From contig NZ_RDBI01000037.1 in NCBI RefSeq assembly GCF_008042125.1, positions 115,478 to 162,918 on the forward strand: a DNA stretch of 47,441 nt, written 5' to 3'. Origin of the DNA: Streptomyces sp. MS191. Lineage in GTDB: Bacteria > Actinomycetota > Actinomycetes > Streptomycetales > Streptomycetaceae. The notes under the pieces were generated by a model. The model made no database searches. It saw only the letters and a program-made list of their open reading frames with translations, and had not been told where the DNA came from. The position numbers and the translations under genes were made by a program. Of the stretch, positions 40,784 through 47,441 are shown one piece after another (the stretch's first letter is position 1; every line of letters begins with the position of its first letter).

Positions 40784-42193
40784 CTACACGCGGTGCGGTG
40801 TCGCGCCGGTCAGCCGCTCCGGGCTGAGCAGTTCGGCGATGCGCTCGGCGGGCAGCAGCCCCTTCTCCAGGGTGAGTTCGGCGACTCCCCGTCCGGTCCG
40901 GAGCGCCTCCTGGGCGATCGCGGTGGCCGCGGTGTAGCCGATGTGCGGGTTGAGGGCGGTGGCCAGACCGATGGAGTTCCGCACGGTCGCCTGCAGCTGT
41001 TCGGTGTTGGCCGTGATGCCGGAGACACAGCGCTCCGCGAGGGTGAGGCATGCGGCGCGCAGCGAGATGATGCTCTTCGACAGGGCGTGCTGGATGACCG
41101 GTTCGAAGGCGTTCAGCTGGAGCTGGCCGCCTTCCGCGGCCATGGTGATCGTGATGTCGTTGCCGATCACCTCGAAGGCGACCTGGTTGACGACCTCGGG
41201 GATCACCGGGTTGACCTTGCCCGGCATGATGCTCGAACCGGCCTGCACGGCGGGCAGGTTGATCTCGTTCAGGCCGGCACGCGGGCCGGAGGAGAGCAGC
41301 CGCAGGTCGTTGCACGTCTTGGAGAGCTTCACCGCCAGCCGCTTGAGGACACCGGAGAGCTGCACGAACGCGCCGCAGTCCTGGGTGGCCTCGATCAGGT
41401 TGGGCGAGGTCACCAGCGGCAGGCCGGTGATCTCGGACAGGTGCCGGCGGGCCGTCTCGGCGTAGCCGGCCGGGGCGTTGAGCCCCGTCCCGATGGCGGT
41501 GGCGCCGAGGTTGATCTCGTGGATCAGCTCGACGGCCTCGGCCAGCCGGTTGCGGTCCTCGTCCAGCATCACGGCGTACGTGGAGAACTCCTGGCCCAGC
41601 GTCATGGGCACCGCGTCCTGGAGCTGGGTGCGCCCCATCTTCAGGACGTCGCGGAACTCGAACGCCTTGGCCGCGAAGGCGTCCTGGAGCACCGCCGCGG
41701 CCTGGAGGAGCCCGTGCACCGACATGATCGCCGCGATCCGGACGGCGGTCGGGTAGACGTCGTTGGTGGACTGGCTGAGGTTGACGTCCTCGTTGGGGTG
41801 CAGGTGCTGGTACTCGCCCTTGGCGTGACCGAGGAGTTCGAGCGCCCGGTTGGCGACGACCTCGTTGGCGTTCATGTTCGTCGACGTGCCGGCGCCGCCC
41901 TGGACGACGTCCACGACGAACTGATCGTGGAGCCGCCCGGCGCGGATCTCCCGGCAGGCGGCGACGATGGCGCGGGCCTTCTCCGGGGAGAGCAGCCCGA
42001 GCTCCTCGTTGGCCAGGGCCGCGGCCTCCTTCACGGCGGCGAGCGCCTCGACGAGTCGCGGGTACACCGAGATGGGCAGGCCGGTGACGGTGAAGTTCTC
42101 CTGGGCGCGCAGCGAGTGGATGCCCCAGTAGGCCTCGGCCGGCACCGCACGCTCGCCGAGGAGGTCGTGCTCGAGGCGGGAAGGGTTCTGCAT
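40784..42193 (-). CDS. aspA: Aspartate ammonia-lyase (aspartase)
   Basis: The 469-residue enzyme belongs to the fumarase/aspartase superfamily, with signature GSSIMPGKVNPVIPE, the HPNEDVNLSQSTNDVYP segment and AGTSTNMNANEV. These aspartase-type features, its length and its place after an asparaginase gene argue for aspartase rather than fumarase. It would convert L-aspartate to fumarate and NH4+. ATG 42193 is taken from homology (MQNPSRLEHDLLGERAVP); GAAGGT lies about 12 bases upstream. The gap to the asparaginase stop is 28 bases, so one operon. Confidence 0.9.
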   Translation of the reverse strand: MQNPSRLEHDLLGERAVPAEAYWGIHSLRAQENFTVTGLPISVYPRLVEALAAVKEAAALANEELGLLSPEKARAIVAACREIRAGRLHDQFVVDVVQGGAGTSTNMNANEVVANRALELLGHAKGEYQHLHPNEDVNLSQSTNDVYPTAVRIAAIMSVHGLLQAAAVLQDAFAAKAFEFRDVLKMGRTQLQDAVPMTLGQEFSTYAVMLDEDRNRLAEAVELIHEINLGATAIGTGLNAPAGYAETARRHLSEITGLPLVTSPNLIEATQDCGAFVQLSGVLKRLAVKLSKTCNDLRLLSSGPRAGLNEINLPAVQAGSSIMPGKVNPVIPEVVNQVAFEVIGNDITITMAAEGGQLQLNAFEPVIQHALSKSIISLRAACLTLAERCVSGITANTEQLQATVRNSIGLATALNPHIGYTAATAIAQEALRTGRGVAELTLEKGLLPAERIAELLSPERLTGATPHRV

Positions 42194-42221
42194 GGCGTGT
42201 CCGACCTTCGGTTCTTCGGTG

Positions 42222-43340
42222 TCAGTGGAGCGCGGCGGGCTGCCGGGCGGCGGCGGGGGAGGTGTGGGCACCGGAGAAACGGGAGCCCGACCCGCCGGCA
42301 GCCAGGGCAGGTTCCGCGCGGGTCGGGCCGTTCAGGAGGTCGCGCAGCAGGGCGTCACGCCGGCCCGGGGCGACGTCGGACAGCAGGGTCGCGACGAGGG
42401 CCATCCGGGCCTGACCGGCTCGCAGCGTGCCGGTGAGCACCGCGCCGGCCGCGACCAGGTCCACGGCGCCGCCGCCGGTGTACATCTCGGCGACCGGACC
42501 GGAGTGCACCCGGGTGGTCAGGGCCACCATGACCCCCTGGGAGACGGCCTCGGCGACCGCCTCGGCTATCTCGGGAGTGGCGTTGCCCGCACCGGTGCCG
42601 ACCAGCACGATGCCCTGCGCGCCCGCGGCGATGGCGGCGTTCAGGAGCAGCGGGTCGCCGTCGCTGTGGTGGGTGACGATGTCGACCCGGGGGAGGGCGA
42701 CGGGCTCCTCGGCCGTGGCGGCCCGCGGCAGCGGGAGCGGAGCCGGGCGGTCCGGCCGGCGGCGGACGTCCACCCGGGCGAAGCCGACCTTGCCGAGGCT
42801 CTGCTCGGAGGGGTCGGCGAACGCGGCGGCGGCCAGCGTCTGCGCCTTCACCGTGCCGCGCGCGGCGTGGACCACGCCGTCGAAGACCACCAGCACGCCG
42901 AGTCCGCGCACGGAGGCCGCGACCTGGAGCGCGTCGTACATGTTGCCCGGACCGTCGCCGTCGCCCGTGCCGAGGGGCCGCTGGGCGCCGGTGAGGACGA
43001 CCGGCCGCGGGTCCGTGTGGTGCAGGTCGAGGAAGAAGGCCGACTCCTCCAGGGTGTCCGTGCCGTGGGTCACGACGACTCCGGCCACGTCGGGGTCGGC
43101 GAGGGCCTCGTGCACCGCGCTCAGCAGCGCGAGCTGGCGGGCGGTGGTCATGCGGGAGCTGTTGACGTTGAACAGGTCGACGACCTCGACCTCGATGTCG
43201 TCGGGCAGCGCGGCCGTCGCCAGGACGTCGTCACCCGAGGCGTCGGCGGCGTATCCGGTGCCCTGCCAGCGGCTGGCGATCGTGCCGCCGGTGCTGATCA
43301 GCTTGATCCGGCGGGGCTTGTCGTCGCGGATCCATTCCAT
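42222..43340 (-). CDS. ansA: L-asparaginase
   Basis: A 372-residue asparaginase with both catalytic threonine motifs: LISTGGTIASR (Thr17/Thr20 region) and VVTHGTDTLEES (Thr94, Asp95). The second active-site cluster is present in FDGVVHAARGTVKAQT. No signal peptide is seen, so it is probably cytoplasmic. It hydrolyses L-asparagine to aspartate and NH4+, feeding aspartase in the same operon. The last about 30 residues are Ala/Pro/Ser-rich and beyond the conserved domain. GGGAGCAG precedes ATG 43340. The divergent Lrp/AsnC gene is its likely regulator. Confidence 0.92.
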   Translation of the reverse strand: MEWIRDDKPRRIKLISTGGTIASRWQGTGYAADASGDDVLATAALPDDIEVEVVDLFNVNSSRMTTARQLALLSAVHEALADPDVAGVVVTHGTDTLEESAFFLDLHHTDPRPVVLTGAQRPLGTGDGDGPGNMYDALQVAASVRGLGVLVVFDGVVHAARGTVKAQTLAAAAFADPSEQSLGKVGFARVDVRRRPDRPAPLPLPRAATAEEPVALPRVDIVTHHSDGDPLLLNAAIAAGAQGIVLVGTGAGNATPEIAEAVAEAVSQGVMVALTTRVHSGPVAEMYTGGGAVDLVAAGAVLTGTLRAGQARMALVATLLSDVAPGRRDALLRDLLNGPTRAEPALAAGGSGSRFSGAHTSPAAARQPAALH

Positions 43341-43468
43341 GTCGTCTGCTCCCGGGGTGGGGGGTCGTCACGAGCGCGAACTCGGACGCGGGGGGTGCGG
43401 GCGCGGGCTCGAACGGGCGCACGGGTGTGCGAGGGTCCGGCGCCGCCGCAACGATAGAGCAGAAGGTC

Positions 43469-43525
43469 CGCAATGCGATTGCGAAATCCGCCGCTGCTGT
43501 ACATCAGGGCGCGTGCATAATTGCG
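43469..43525. promoter_or_regulatory. Candidate Lrp/AsnC operator between ansA and the regulator gene
   Basis: CGCAATGCGATTGCG (43469-43483) is a palindrome with 6-bp arms and a 3-base centre. A further ATTGCG (43520-43525) lies 42 bp from the one inside it (43478), four helical turns, on the same face. The second copy overlaps the regulator's own -10/start region (CATAAT 43516-43521). Confidence 0.55.
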
Positions 43526-43527
43526 CC

Positions 43528-43983
43528 ATGGATCGGATCGACGCTCATATCTTGCGCGAGCTCCAGGACGACGGGCGGCTGACCAACCTGGAGCTCGCCC
43601 AGCGGGTCGGACTCAGCGCCTCCGCCTGCATGCGCCGGGTGCGCCAGCTGGAGCAGGACGGGGTGATCCAGGGGTACCGGGCGGTGATCGACCCGGACGC
43701 CGTCGGCCGCGGCTTCGAGGTGCTCGTCTCGATCGAGGTGCGACGGGACCGGGAGACGGTCGAGGCTTTCGAGGCGGCGCTCCAGGACATCCCGGACGTC
43801 ATCGAGGCGTACCGGCTGTTCGGCAGTCCCGGCTGCCTCCTGCGCATCGCGGTCGCCGACCTCGCCGCCTACGAGCGCCTGTGGATCGAGCGGCTGACGT
43901 CGCTGACCGGCGTCACGGAGGTCAACTCGCAGATCATCATGAAGCGGGTCAAGGAACCGCGCGGACTGCCCGTCCCGCGCTGA
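43528..43983 (+). CDS. Lrp/AsnC-family transcriptional regulator
   Basis: The 151-residue regulator has an N-terminal winged-helix DNA-binding domain (MDRIDAHILRELQDDGRLTN; VGLSASACMRRVRQLEQDG; cited in parts) and a C-terminal RAM/AsnC effector domain (about 65-145, VLVSIEVRRDRETVEAFEAA; cited in part). These proteins form octameric particles that respond to amino acids. Its divergence from ansA-aspA suggests control by asparagine or aspartate. No Shine-Dalgarno is present; CATAAT ends six bases before ATG 43528, so a leaderless message is likely. Confidence 0.92.
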   Translation: MDRIDAHILRELQDDGRLTNLELAQRVGLSASACMRRVRQLEQDGVIQGYRAVIDPDAVGRGFEVLVSIEVRRDRETVEAFEAALQDIPDVIEAYRLFGSPGCLLRIAVADLAAYERLWIERLTSLTGVTEVNSQIIMKRVKEPRGLPVPR

Positions 43984-44130
43984 GGCGGGGGCGACGGCCC
44001 GTCCGTGCGGCTGGTGACCGGGCGCGAGACCGCGCGAGGCGGTGACCTGCGACTGACCCGTGCGGGACGGTGGCCGAGTTGCGACGTGTCGCTGTTGGGC
44101 CGAACGGGTGAGGGACGGGAGGATGGGGCC

Positions 44131-44547
44131 ATGAGTAGGTACGAGAGGTACGACGTCACCGACGAGCAGTGGGAGGGCCTCGCCCAGGTCGTCCCCCTGC
44201 GCGGCCGTGACGAATGGCCGTCCAGGATCGACCACCGCACGATCCCCGATCAGTACGCGTACGCGGAGCAGCGCCGGATGGTCGTCCTGCGGGTGCAGGT
44301 CTTCGCCGACGCCCGCGAGGTCGCCGAGTACCTCGTCGCCCAGATCCCCGTCCTGCTGGACCTGACCGGCGCGGACACCGAAGTCGCCAAGCGGATCCTG
44401 GACTTCAGCAGCGGCGTCGTGTTCGGCCTGGGCAGCGGGATGCACCGGGTCGACCGCAACGTCTTCCTGCTGGCCCCGGCCGGCACCGAGGTCGAGGGCG
44501 CGCCGGACGCGGAGCACGACGCGGAGGCCGCCGTCCCCCGATCGTAG
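44131..44547 (+). CDS. SepF-like cell-division protein
   Basis: This 138-residue protein has a short N-terminal segment (MSRYERYDVTDEQWEGLAQV) and a SepF/DUF552 domain (about 45-125), with VVLRVQVFADAREVAEYLV, the KRILDFSSGVVFGLGSGMHRVDRNVFLLAP core (cited as RILDFSSGVVFGLG and RVDRNVFLLAP). Streptomyces have SepF plus two SepF-like proteins, SflA and SflB; small size and the neighbouring genes fit SflB (SCO5967, from memory). It would act at the membrane with FtsZ. GGGAGGATG precedes ATG 44131. It lacks an obvious N-terminal membrane-targeting helix. Confidence 0.88.
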   Translation: MSRYERYDVTDEQWEGLAQVVPLRGRDEWPSRIDHRTIPDQYAYAEQRRMVVLRVQVFADAREVAEYLVAQIPVLLDLTGADTEVAKRILDFSSGVVFGLGSGMHRVDRNVFLLAPAGTEVEGAPDAEHDAEAAVPRS

Positions 44548-44590
44548 GAAGGTCGACTCGCCGGAACGGTTCGTCGGGCGAAGGGCTGCG

Positions 44591-44596
44591 TACGGT
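44591..44596 (+). promoter_or_regulatory. -10 box of a probable leaderless NTPase message
   Basis: TACGGT ends six bases before ATG 44603. GAAGGG is about 19 bases upstream of the ATG, too far for a normal ribosome site. Confidence 0.5.
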
Positions 44597-44602
44597 CCGA
44601 CC

Positions 44603-46240
44603 ATGCACTCCACCGGTGGTCTCACGCCCGACCACGCATCCGCTTCCGGGTCCCCCTCCTTACGCTCCGGTCCTCCGGCCCCCACGGTCCGGACGTCCGG
44701 CGCCGCCCCTTCCGTTCCGCCCTCCCGTGTCGCGTCCTCCGCTCCGGCGTCCGGGGGCGCGCCCTCGCGCTCGGCGTCTCGGGGCGGGGCCGCGCCCACG
44801 TCACCCGCGTCCCGGAGCGGTGCCGCGTCCACGGCCGCGCAGGCCGCCGGCGCGCCGCCGCCCGCGGAGGCGGTCCCGGCCTCCCCCTCGGTACCGGCCC
44901 CTCGGGCGGCGACCTCCCCGGGGTCCGTACGGGACGGCGCATCCCCGAGCCCTCGGGCGGCGACCTCCCGGAGGTCGGTACGGGACGGCGCATCCGCCTC
45001 CGCACCAGCGTCCGCCGCCTCCGCCTCCGCCTCCGTCCGGGACGGGGCGCGACCGCTCCCGGCCGGGGGCGCGACCGGAGCCGGCGCCGAACGGCGGCCC
45101 GCACGGCCGGTGGTGACCGAGCTGCGCCTCTCCGCCTTCGCCGCCCACCGCGGCGCCGTCCACCCGCTCGGCCCGGTGACCCTGTTCACCGGGCCGAGCG
45201 GCAGTGGCAAGTCCACCGTCCTCAGGGCGTACGAGGCGCTGGCCCGGCTCGGCTCCGGCGACGACCTCGCGCTGGCGTTCCCCGACGCCGGCGGGTGCGT
45301 GCCCGAGCGGGCCCGGCCCGACGCGCAAGGGCGGCGCGGGTTCCGGATCGGCTGCACCGTCGACGGCCCCTGCGGTCCGGTCCGCCTCGACATCGCCGTC
45401 CAGGCCGAACCCCGCCTCCGCATCGTCGGCGAACGCCTCACCCTGCCCGGCCGCACCCTGCTCACCACGGCCCTCCGAGACCCCGGCCGCAGCACCGTGC
45501 AGGCCGAATGGCACACCGCGGGAACCACCCCCGTCACCCGGGCACCCCTGCCCGACGACCTCCTCGGCACCGCGCTCCTGCCGCTGCGGGTGGCCGGCAA
45601 GACCCCGGGACAGCTGGAGGTCCTGGCCGCGGCCGAACAGGTCGTCGTCGCCCTGCGCTCGGTCTTCGCCTGCGACCCCCGGCCCTACCGGATGCGGGCC
45701 CCCGTCCCCGCGGGGGAAGGCCGGCTGCGGCGCGGCTGCGACAACCTCGCCGAGGTGCTGCACCGCACCAGCAACGACTGCCCGCGCCGCCACGCCCGGC
45801 TGGCCTCGGTGGCCGGCGCCGGCTGCGCCGGACCGGTCACGGGACTCGGCGTGGAGGAACTGCCGGACGCCACGGTGCGGGCGGTGCTGGAGCGGGCGGC
45901 GAGAGGCGCGTCGGGCCCGGGCGCCGCGGCCCCGACCCCGCTGGGCAGACTCGGCGACGGCGAACTGCGCTACCTGGCGCTGGCGCTCGTCCTGCTCACC
46001 GGGCCGGGCGTGCTCGCCATGGACCAGCTCGGCGAGGTGCCGCCGGCCATGCGGGCGCTGACCGTCCTCGCCGACGGACTCGACCGGGGGCTGGACGTGC
46101 GGCAGTTCCGTGCCCTGCTCGACCTCGCCGCCACCATCTGCGCGGACGGGCACATCCGGCTCGTCGGCGCGGTCGGGCAGGCCGCGGCGGAGGACGCCCG
46201 GGAGGTGCGGGGGGTGTCGGTGGTAGACCTGGAGCCGTGA
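44603..46240 (+). CDS. ATP-binding protein with a TTA (bldA) codon
   Basis: A 545-residue protein. The first about 168 residues are Ala/Ser/Pro/Gly low complexity and hold a TTA leucine codon (residue 20, bases 44660-44662), read by the bldA tRNA. The remaining part is a P-loop NTPase of the SMC/RecF/OLD type: Walker A GPSGSGKST (197-205), signature-like LGDGELRYLALALVLLTG, and Walker B VLAMDQLGEV with Asp474 followed by Gln475 instead of Glu. I recall S. coelicolor SCO5968, annotated as a bldA-regulated nucleotide-binding protein, at this position. It lies 55 bases after the SepF-like gene. Its TGA overlaps the mazG start (GTGA). A shorter start near GTG 45109 is possible but has no ribosome site. 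Confidence 0.85.
   Translation: MHSTGGLTPDHASASGSPSLRSGPPAPTVRTSGAAPSVPPSRVASSAPASGGAPSRSASRGGAAPTSPASRSGAASTAAQAAGAPPPAEAVPASPSVPAPRAATSPGSVRDGASPSPRAATSRRSVRDGASASAPASAASASASVRDGARPLPAGGATGAGAERRPARPVVTELRLSAFAAHRGAVHPLGPVTLFTGPSGSGKSTVLRAYEALARLGSGDDLALAFPDAGGCVPERARPDAQGRRGFRIGCTVDGPCGPVRLDIAVQAEPRLRIVGERLTLPGRTLLTTALRDPGRSTVQAEWHTAGTTPVTRAPLPDDLLGTALLPLRVAGKTPGQLEVLAAAEQVVVALRSVFACDPRPYRMRAPVPAGEGRLRRGCDNLAEVLHRTSNDCPRRHARLASVAGAGCAGPVTGLGVEELPDATVRAVLERAARGASGPGAAAPTPLGRLGDGELRYLALALVLLTGPGVLAMDQLGEVPPAMRALTVLADGLDRGLDVRQFRALLDLAATICADGHIRLVGAVGQAAAEDAREVRGVSVVDLEP
44899..45000 (+). repeat. 51-bp tandem duplication inside the NTPase gene
   Basis: Two copies, 44899-44949 and 44950-45000, differ at few positions and encode 17-residue units containing RAATS and SVRDGAS. 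A partial third SVRDGA occurs further on. It lies within the disordered N-terminal extension. Confidence 0.7.
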
Positions 46241-46617
46241 GTGAACTGGATGTAGTGGAACTGCAGCGCAGACTGGCCGAGTTCGCGGCCTCACGGGAGT
46301 GGCAGCCGTACCACACGCCGAAGAACCTGGCGGCTGCCCTCAGTGTCGAGGCGGCCGAACTGCTGGAGATCTTCCAGTGGCTGACGCCCGAACAGGCGGA
46401 GCGGGTGATGGAGGATCCGAAGTCGGCGCACCGGGTCGCCGACGAGGTCGCGGACGTACTGGCGTATCTGCTCCAGTTCTGCGGGGTGCTCGGCGTCGAT
46501 CCCCTGGTGGCGTTGTCGGAGAAGATCGACCGGAACGAACTCCGCTTCCCCGTCCGGCAGCGGCCGGAGGAGGTGTCACGCCCCGCGGAAGAGGGTGATC
46601 GTCACTCTGCGGAGTGA
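46237..46617 (+). CDS. MazG-family nucleotide pyrophosphohydrolase
   Basis: The 126-residue protein is a single MazG-like helical domain. It shows the Mg2+-binding ExxE and ExxD motifs in EAAELLEIFQWL and DEVADVLAYLLQF, 28 residues apart. It hydrolyses (d)NTPs to (d)NMP plus PPi, or a related house-cleaning reaction. The tail beyond about 105 is polar. GTG 46237 overlaps the NTPase stop by four bases, so translation is coupled. A hairpin overlaps its stop codon. Confidence 0.9.
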   Translation: MSELDVVELQRRLAEFAASREWQPYHTPKNLAAALSVEAAELLEIFQWLTPEQAERVMEDPKSAHRVADEVADVLAYLLQFCGVLGVDPLVALSEKIDRNELRFPVRQRPEEVSRPAEEGDRHSAE

Positions 46618-46618
46618 T
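46601..46618 (+). terminator. Hairpin overlapping the mazG stop codon, with T run
   Basis: TCACTC and GAGTGA form a 6-bp stem with a TGCG loop; a CTTTT run follows within five bases. The stop codon TGA is part of the stem. Confidence 0.6.
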
Positions 46619-46743
46619 CGGCTTTTCCCCATCGAGCTTCCTGTCCACAGATTTCCGAATTCCTCTGGCGTTTTGGCTCAGTCGCCTTCACGCTGGGTAA
46701 TGGAGTGAGTGGGTAGTAAGTCGTACGAACGGGGGCGGCGTAC

Positions 46744-47241
46744 ATGGAAGCGGAGCGACTCATCGCGGCCGGCCGGCGCGCGCTGGCGGAGAGCCGGACG
46801 GCGCTGGACATCGTGGCGGAGGCCTGGCAGGCCCAGGCCCTCGCCCAGGCGATAGGAAGTCACCTCGCGCTCTGCGGACCGCTGGAGCTGCGGAGCGAGG
46901 CACGAGGGCTGAGTGAGACAGGTGGCGGGCGCGGGGTGCTGGAGTACCCCGTGCTCGGCCCGGGCGGGCCGAGGGCCGCCCAGCTGACCGAAGTGGCGGA
47001 CGCACGCCTCGCGTTGAACGCGCTCGGCGCGCTCCTCGGGGAAGTGGGGATCGCCCTGGTCGGGGTGGCCTGCGCGACCGACGAGGAGGGGCTGTACTGG
47101 CAGTGCATCGAGGCGATCGACGCGGCCGACGAGTCGAACGACCGGGTGCGCGGGATGCTGCGCCGCCTCGCGGTACGGGAGCGGGACCGGCCGCCCGATG
47201 CCGCCCGGGGCAGGGCGGGCCCGGCGACGGGGCCGCCATGA
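46744..47241 (+). CDS. Conserved hypothetical protein (DUF6099-like), 165 residues
   Basis: A mostly helical protein starting MEAERLIAAGRRALAESRTA. It has a hydrophobic helical segment (ALNALGALLGEVGIALVGVAC) and a conserved GLYWQCIEAIDAADESNDRV region, then a disordered Arg/Pro tail. This resembles the Streptomyces-specific DUF6099 family; I am not fully sure. GGGGGCGG lies six bases before ATG 46744. The upstream 126 bases are AT-rich and probably hold its promoter. No function is known. Confidence 0.75.
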   Translation: MEAERLIAAGRRALAESRTALDIVAEAWQAQALAQAIGSHLALCGPLELRSEARGLSETGGGRGVLEYPVLGPGGPRAAQLTEVADARLALNALGALLGEVGIALVGVACATDEEGLYWQCIEAIDAADESNDRVRGMLRRLAVRERDRPPDAARGRAGPATGPP

Positions 47242-47441
47242 AGGGGTGCGGCGTGAGCGGCTGTGGTGTGAACGGACCCGTGGCGAGGCCGGCGGGCGGA
47301 GGGGCCGCGCCTGGGCGGCGGTGAGGGACGGTCCGGGGGCGTCGCGCGGGCGGAGGCCGTCCGGTCTCGGAGGTCCGGCACGAGCGGTCGCCGGGCGGTA
47401 GGGCCTCGGGGACCCGGCGGACTCGGGGGCTCGCGTCGGCG
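47242..47441. other. Right edge, no gene supported
   Basis: The last 200 bases are GC-rich and contain no reading frame with convincing coding character. An ATGA overlap at 47238 opens a 28-codon frame rich in Gly and Ala that I do not accept as a gene. Confidence 0.4.

Noticed and set aside
37937..42436. 1499-codon open frame on the + strand across metE, the riboswitch and aspA
   Set aside because: It is antisense to well-recognised genes, crosses the riboswitch, and its product is Arg/Gly/Val-rich with no domain. Long antisense frames are expected in high-GC DNA.
47238..47324. 28-codon frame starting in an ATGA overlap with the DUF6099-like gene
   Set aside because: The product is Gly/Ala/Arg low complexity without a conserved feature, and no ribosome site is distinct from the coding sequence.

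Overview
The window is high-GC (about 72 %) actinobacterial chromosome, almost certainly Streptomyces. Supporting signs are strong G/C at third codon positions, many GTG starts, SepH and SepF-type division proteins, a CutRS two-component pair, KdpDE, an ECF42-type sigma factor paired with a DGPF/YCII protein, and a single in-frame TTA (bldA) codon. Gene order resembles the S. coelicolor SCO5855-SCO5876 neighbourhood joined to the SCO5967-type region; that correspondence is from memory of gene order, not a database search. I see no rRNA, tRNA, CRISPR array, insertion sequence or prophage.

Left part (1-17 kb): the end of a polysialyltransferase-family gene, a two-domain VOC protein, a rhodanese-type sulfurtransferase, sepH, a membrane protein, a sugar-lactone oxidase overlapping an MFS gene, hemH plus an inositol monophosphatase, a 57-residue protein, cutRS, a DUF4193 zinc-ribbon protein, a conserved hypothetical, a DUF3093 protein, a PaaI-type thioesterase, dut and a DUF3710 protein.

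Middle part (17-30 kb): a lone MacB/LolD-type ATPase, the ECF42 sigma/DGPF pair with a recognisable cognate promoter, kdpDE without kdpFABC, an OB-fold protein with a DUF3159 membrane protein, two TrkA/Ceo potassium-uptake regulators, an APC-family permease and a TrmA/RlmD-type RNA methyltransferase. Together with dut, DUF3710, DUF3093, DUF4193 and the SuhB-type phosphatase this follows an ancient actinobacterial block also found in M. tuberculosis (Rv2689c-Rv2701c).

Right part (30-47 kb): a very large secreted/membrane protein, a peptidoglycan amidase, a second ECF sigma factor with a one-TM partner, a DUF3533/YhgE-type membrane protein, metE under a cobalamin riboswitch, an asparaginase-aspartase operon divergent from an Lrp/AsnC regulator with candidate operator sites between them, a SepF-like protein, a TTA-containing NTPase overlapping a MazG pyrophosphohydrolase, and a DUF6099-like protein.

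The most interesting signals are the TTA-containing leaderless NTPase with an altered Walker B motif, the ECF sigma factor with a membrane partner that lacks a zinc anti-sigma motif, the ECF42 autoregulatory promoter, the helically phased ATTGCG sites between ansA and the Lrp gene, and a set of genes with a TANNNT box 6-7 nt before the start codon and no Shine-Dalgarno sequence, which suggests leaderless mRNAs.
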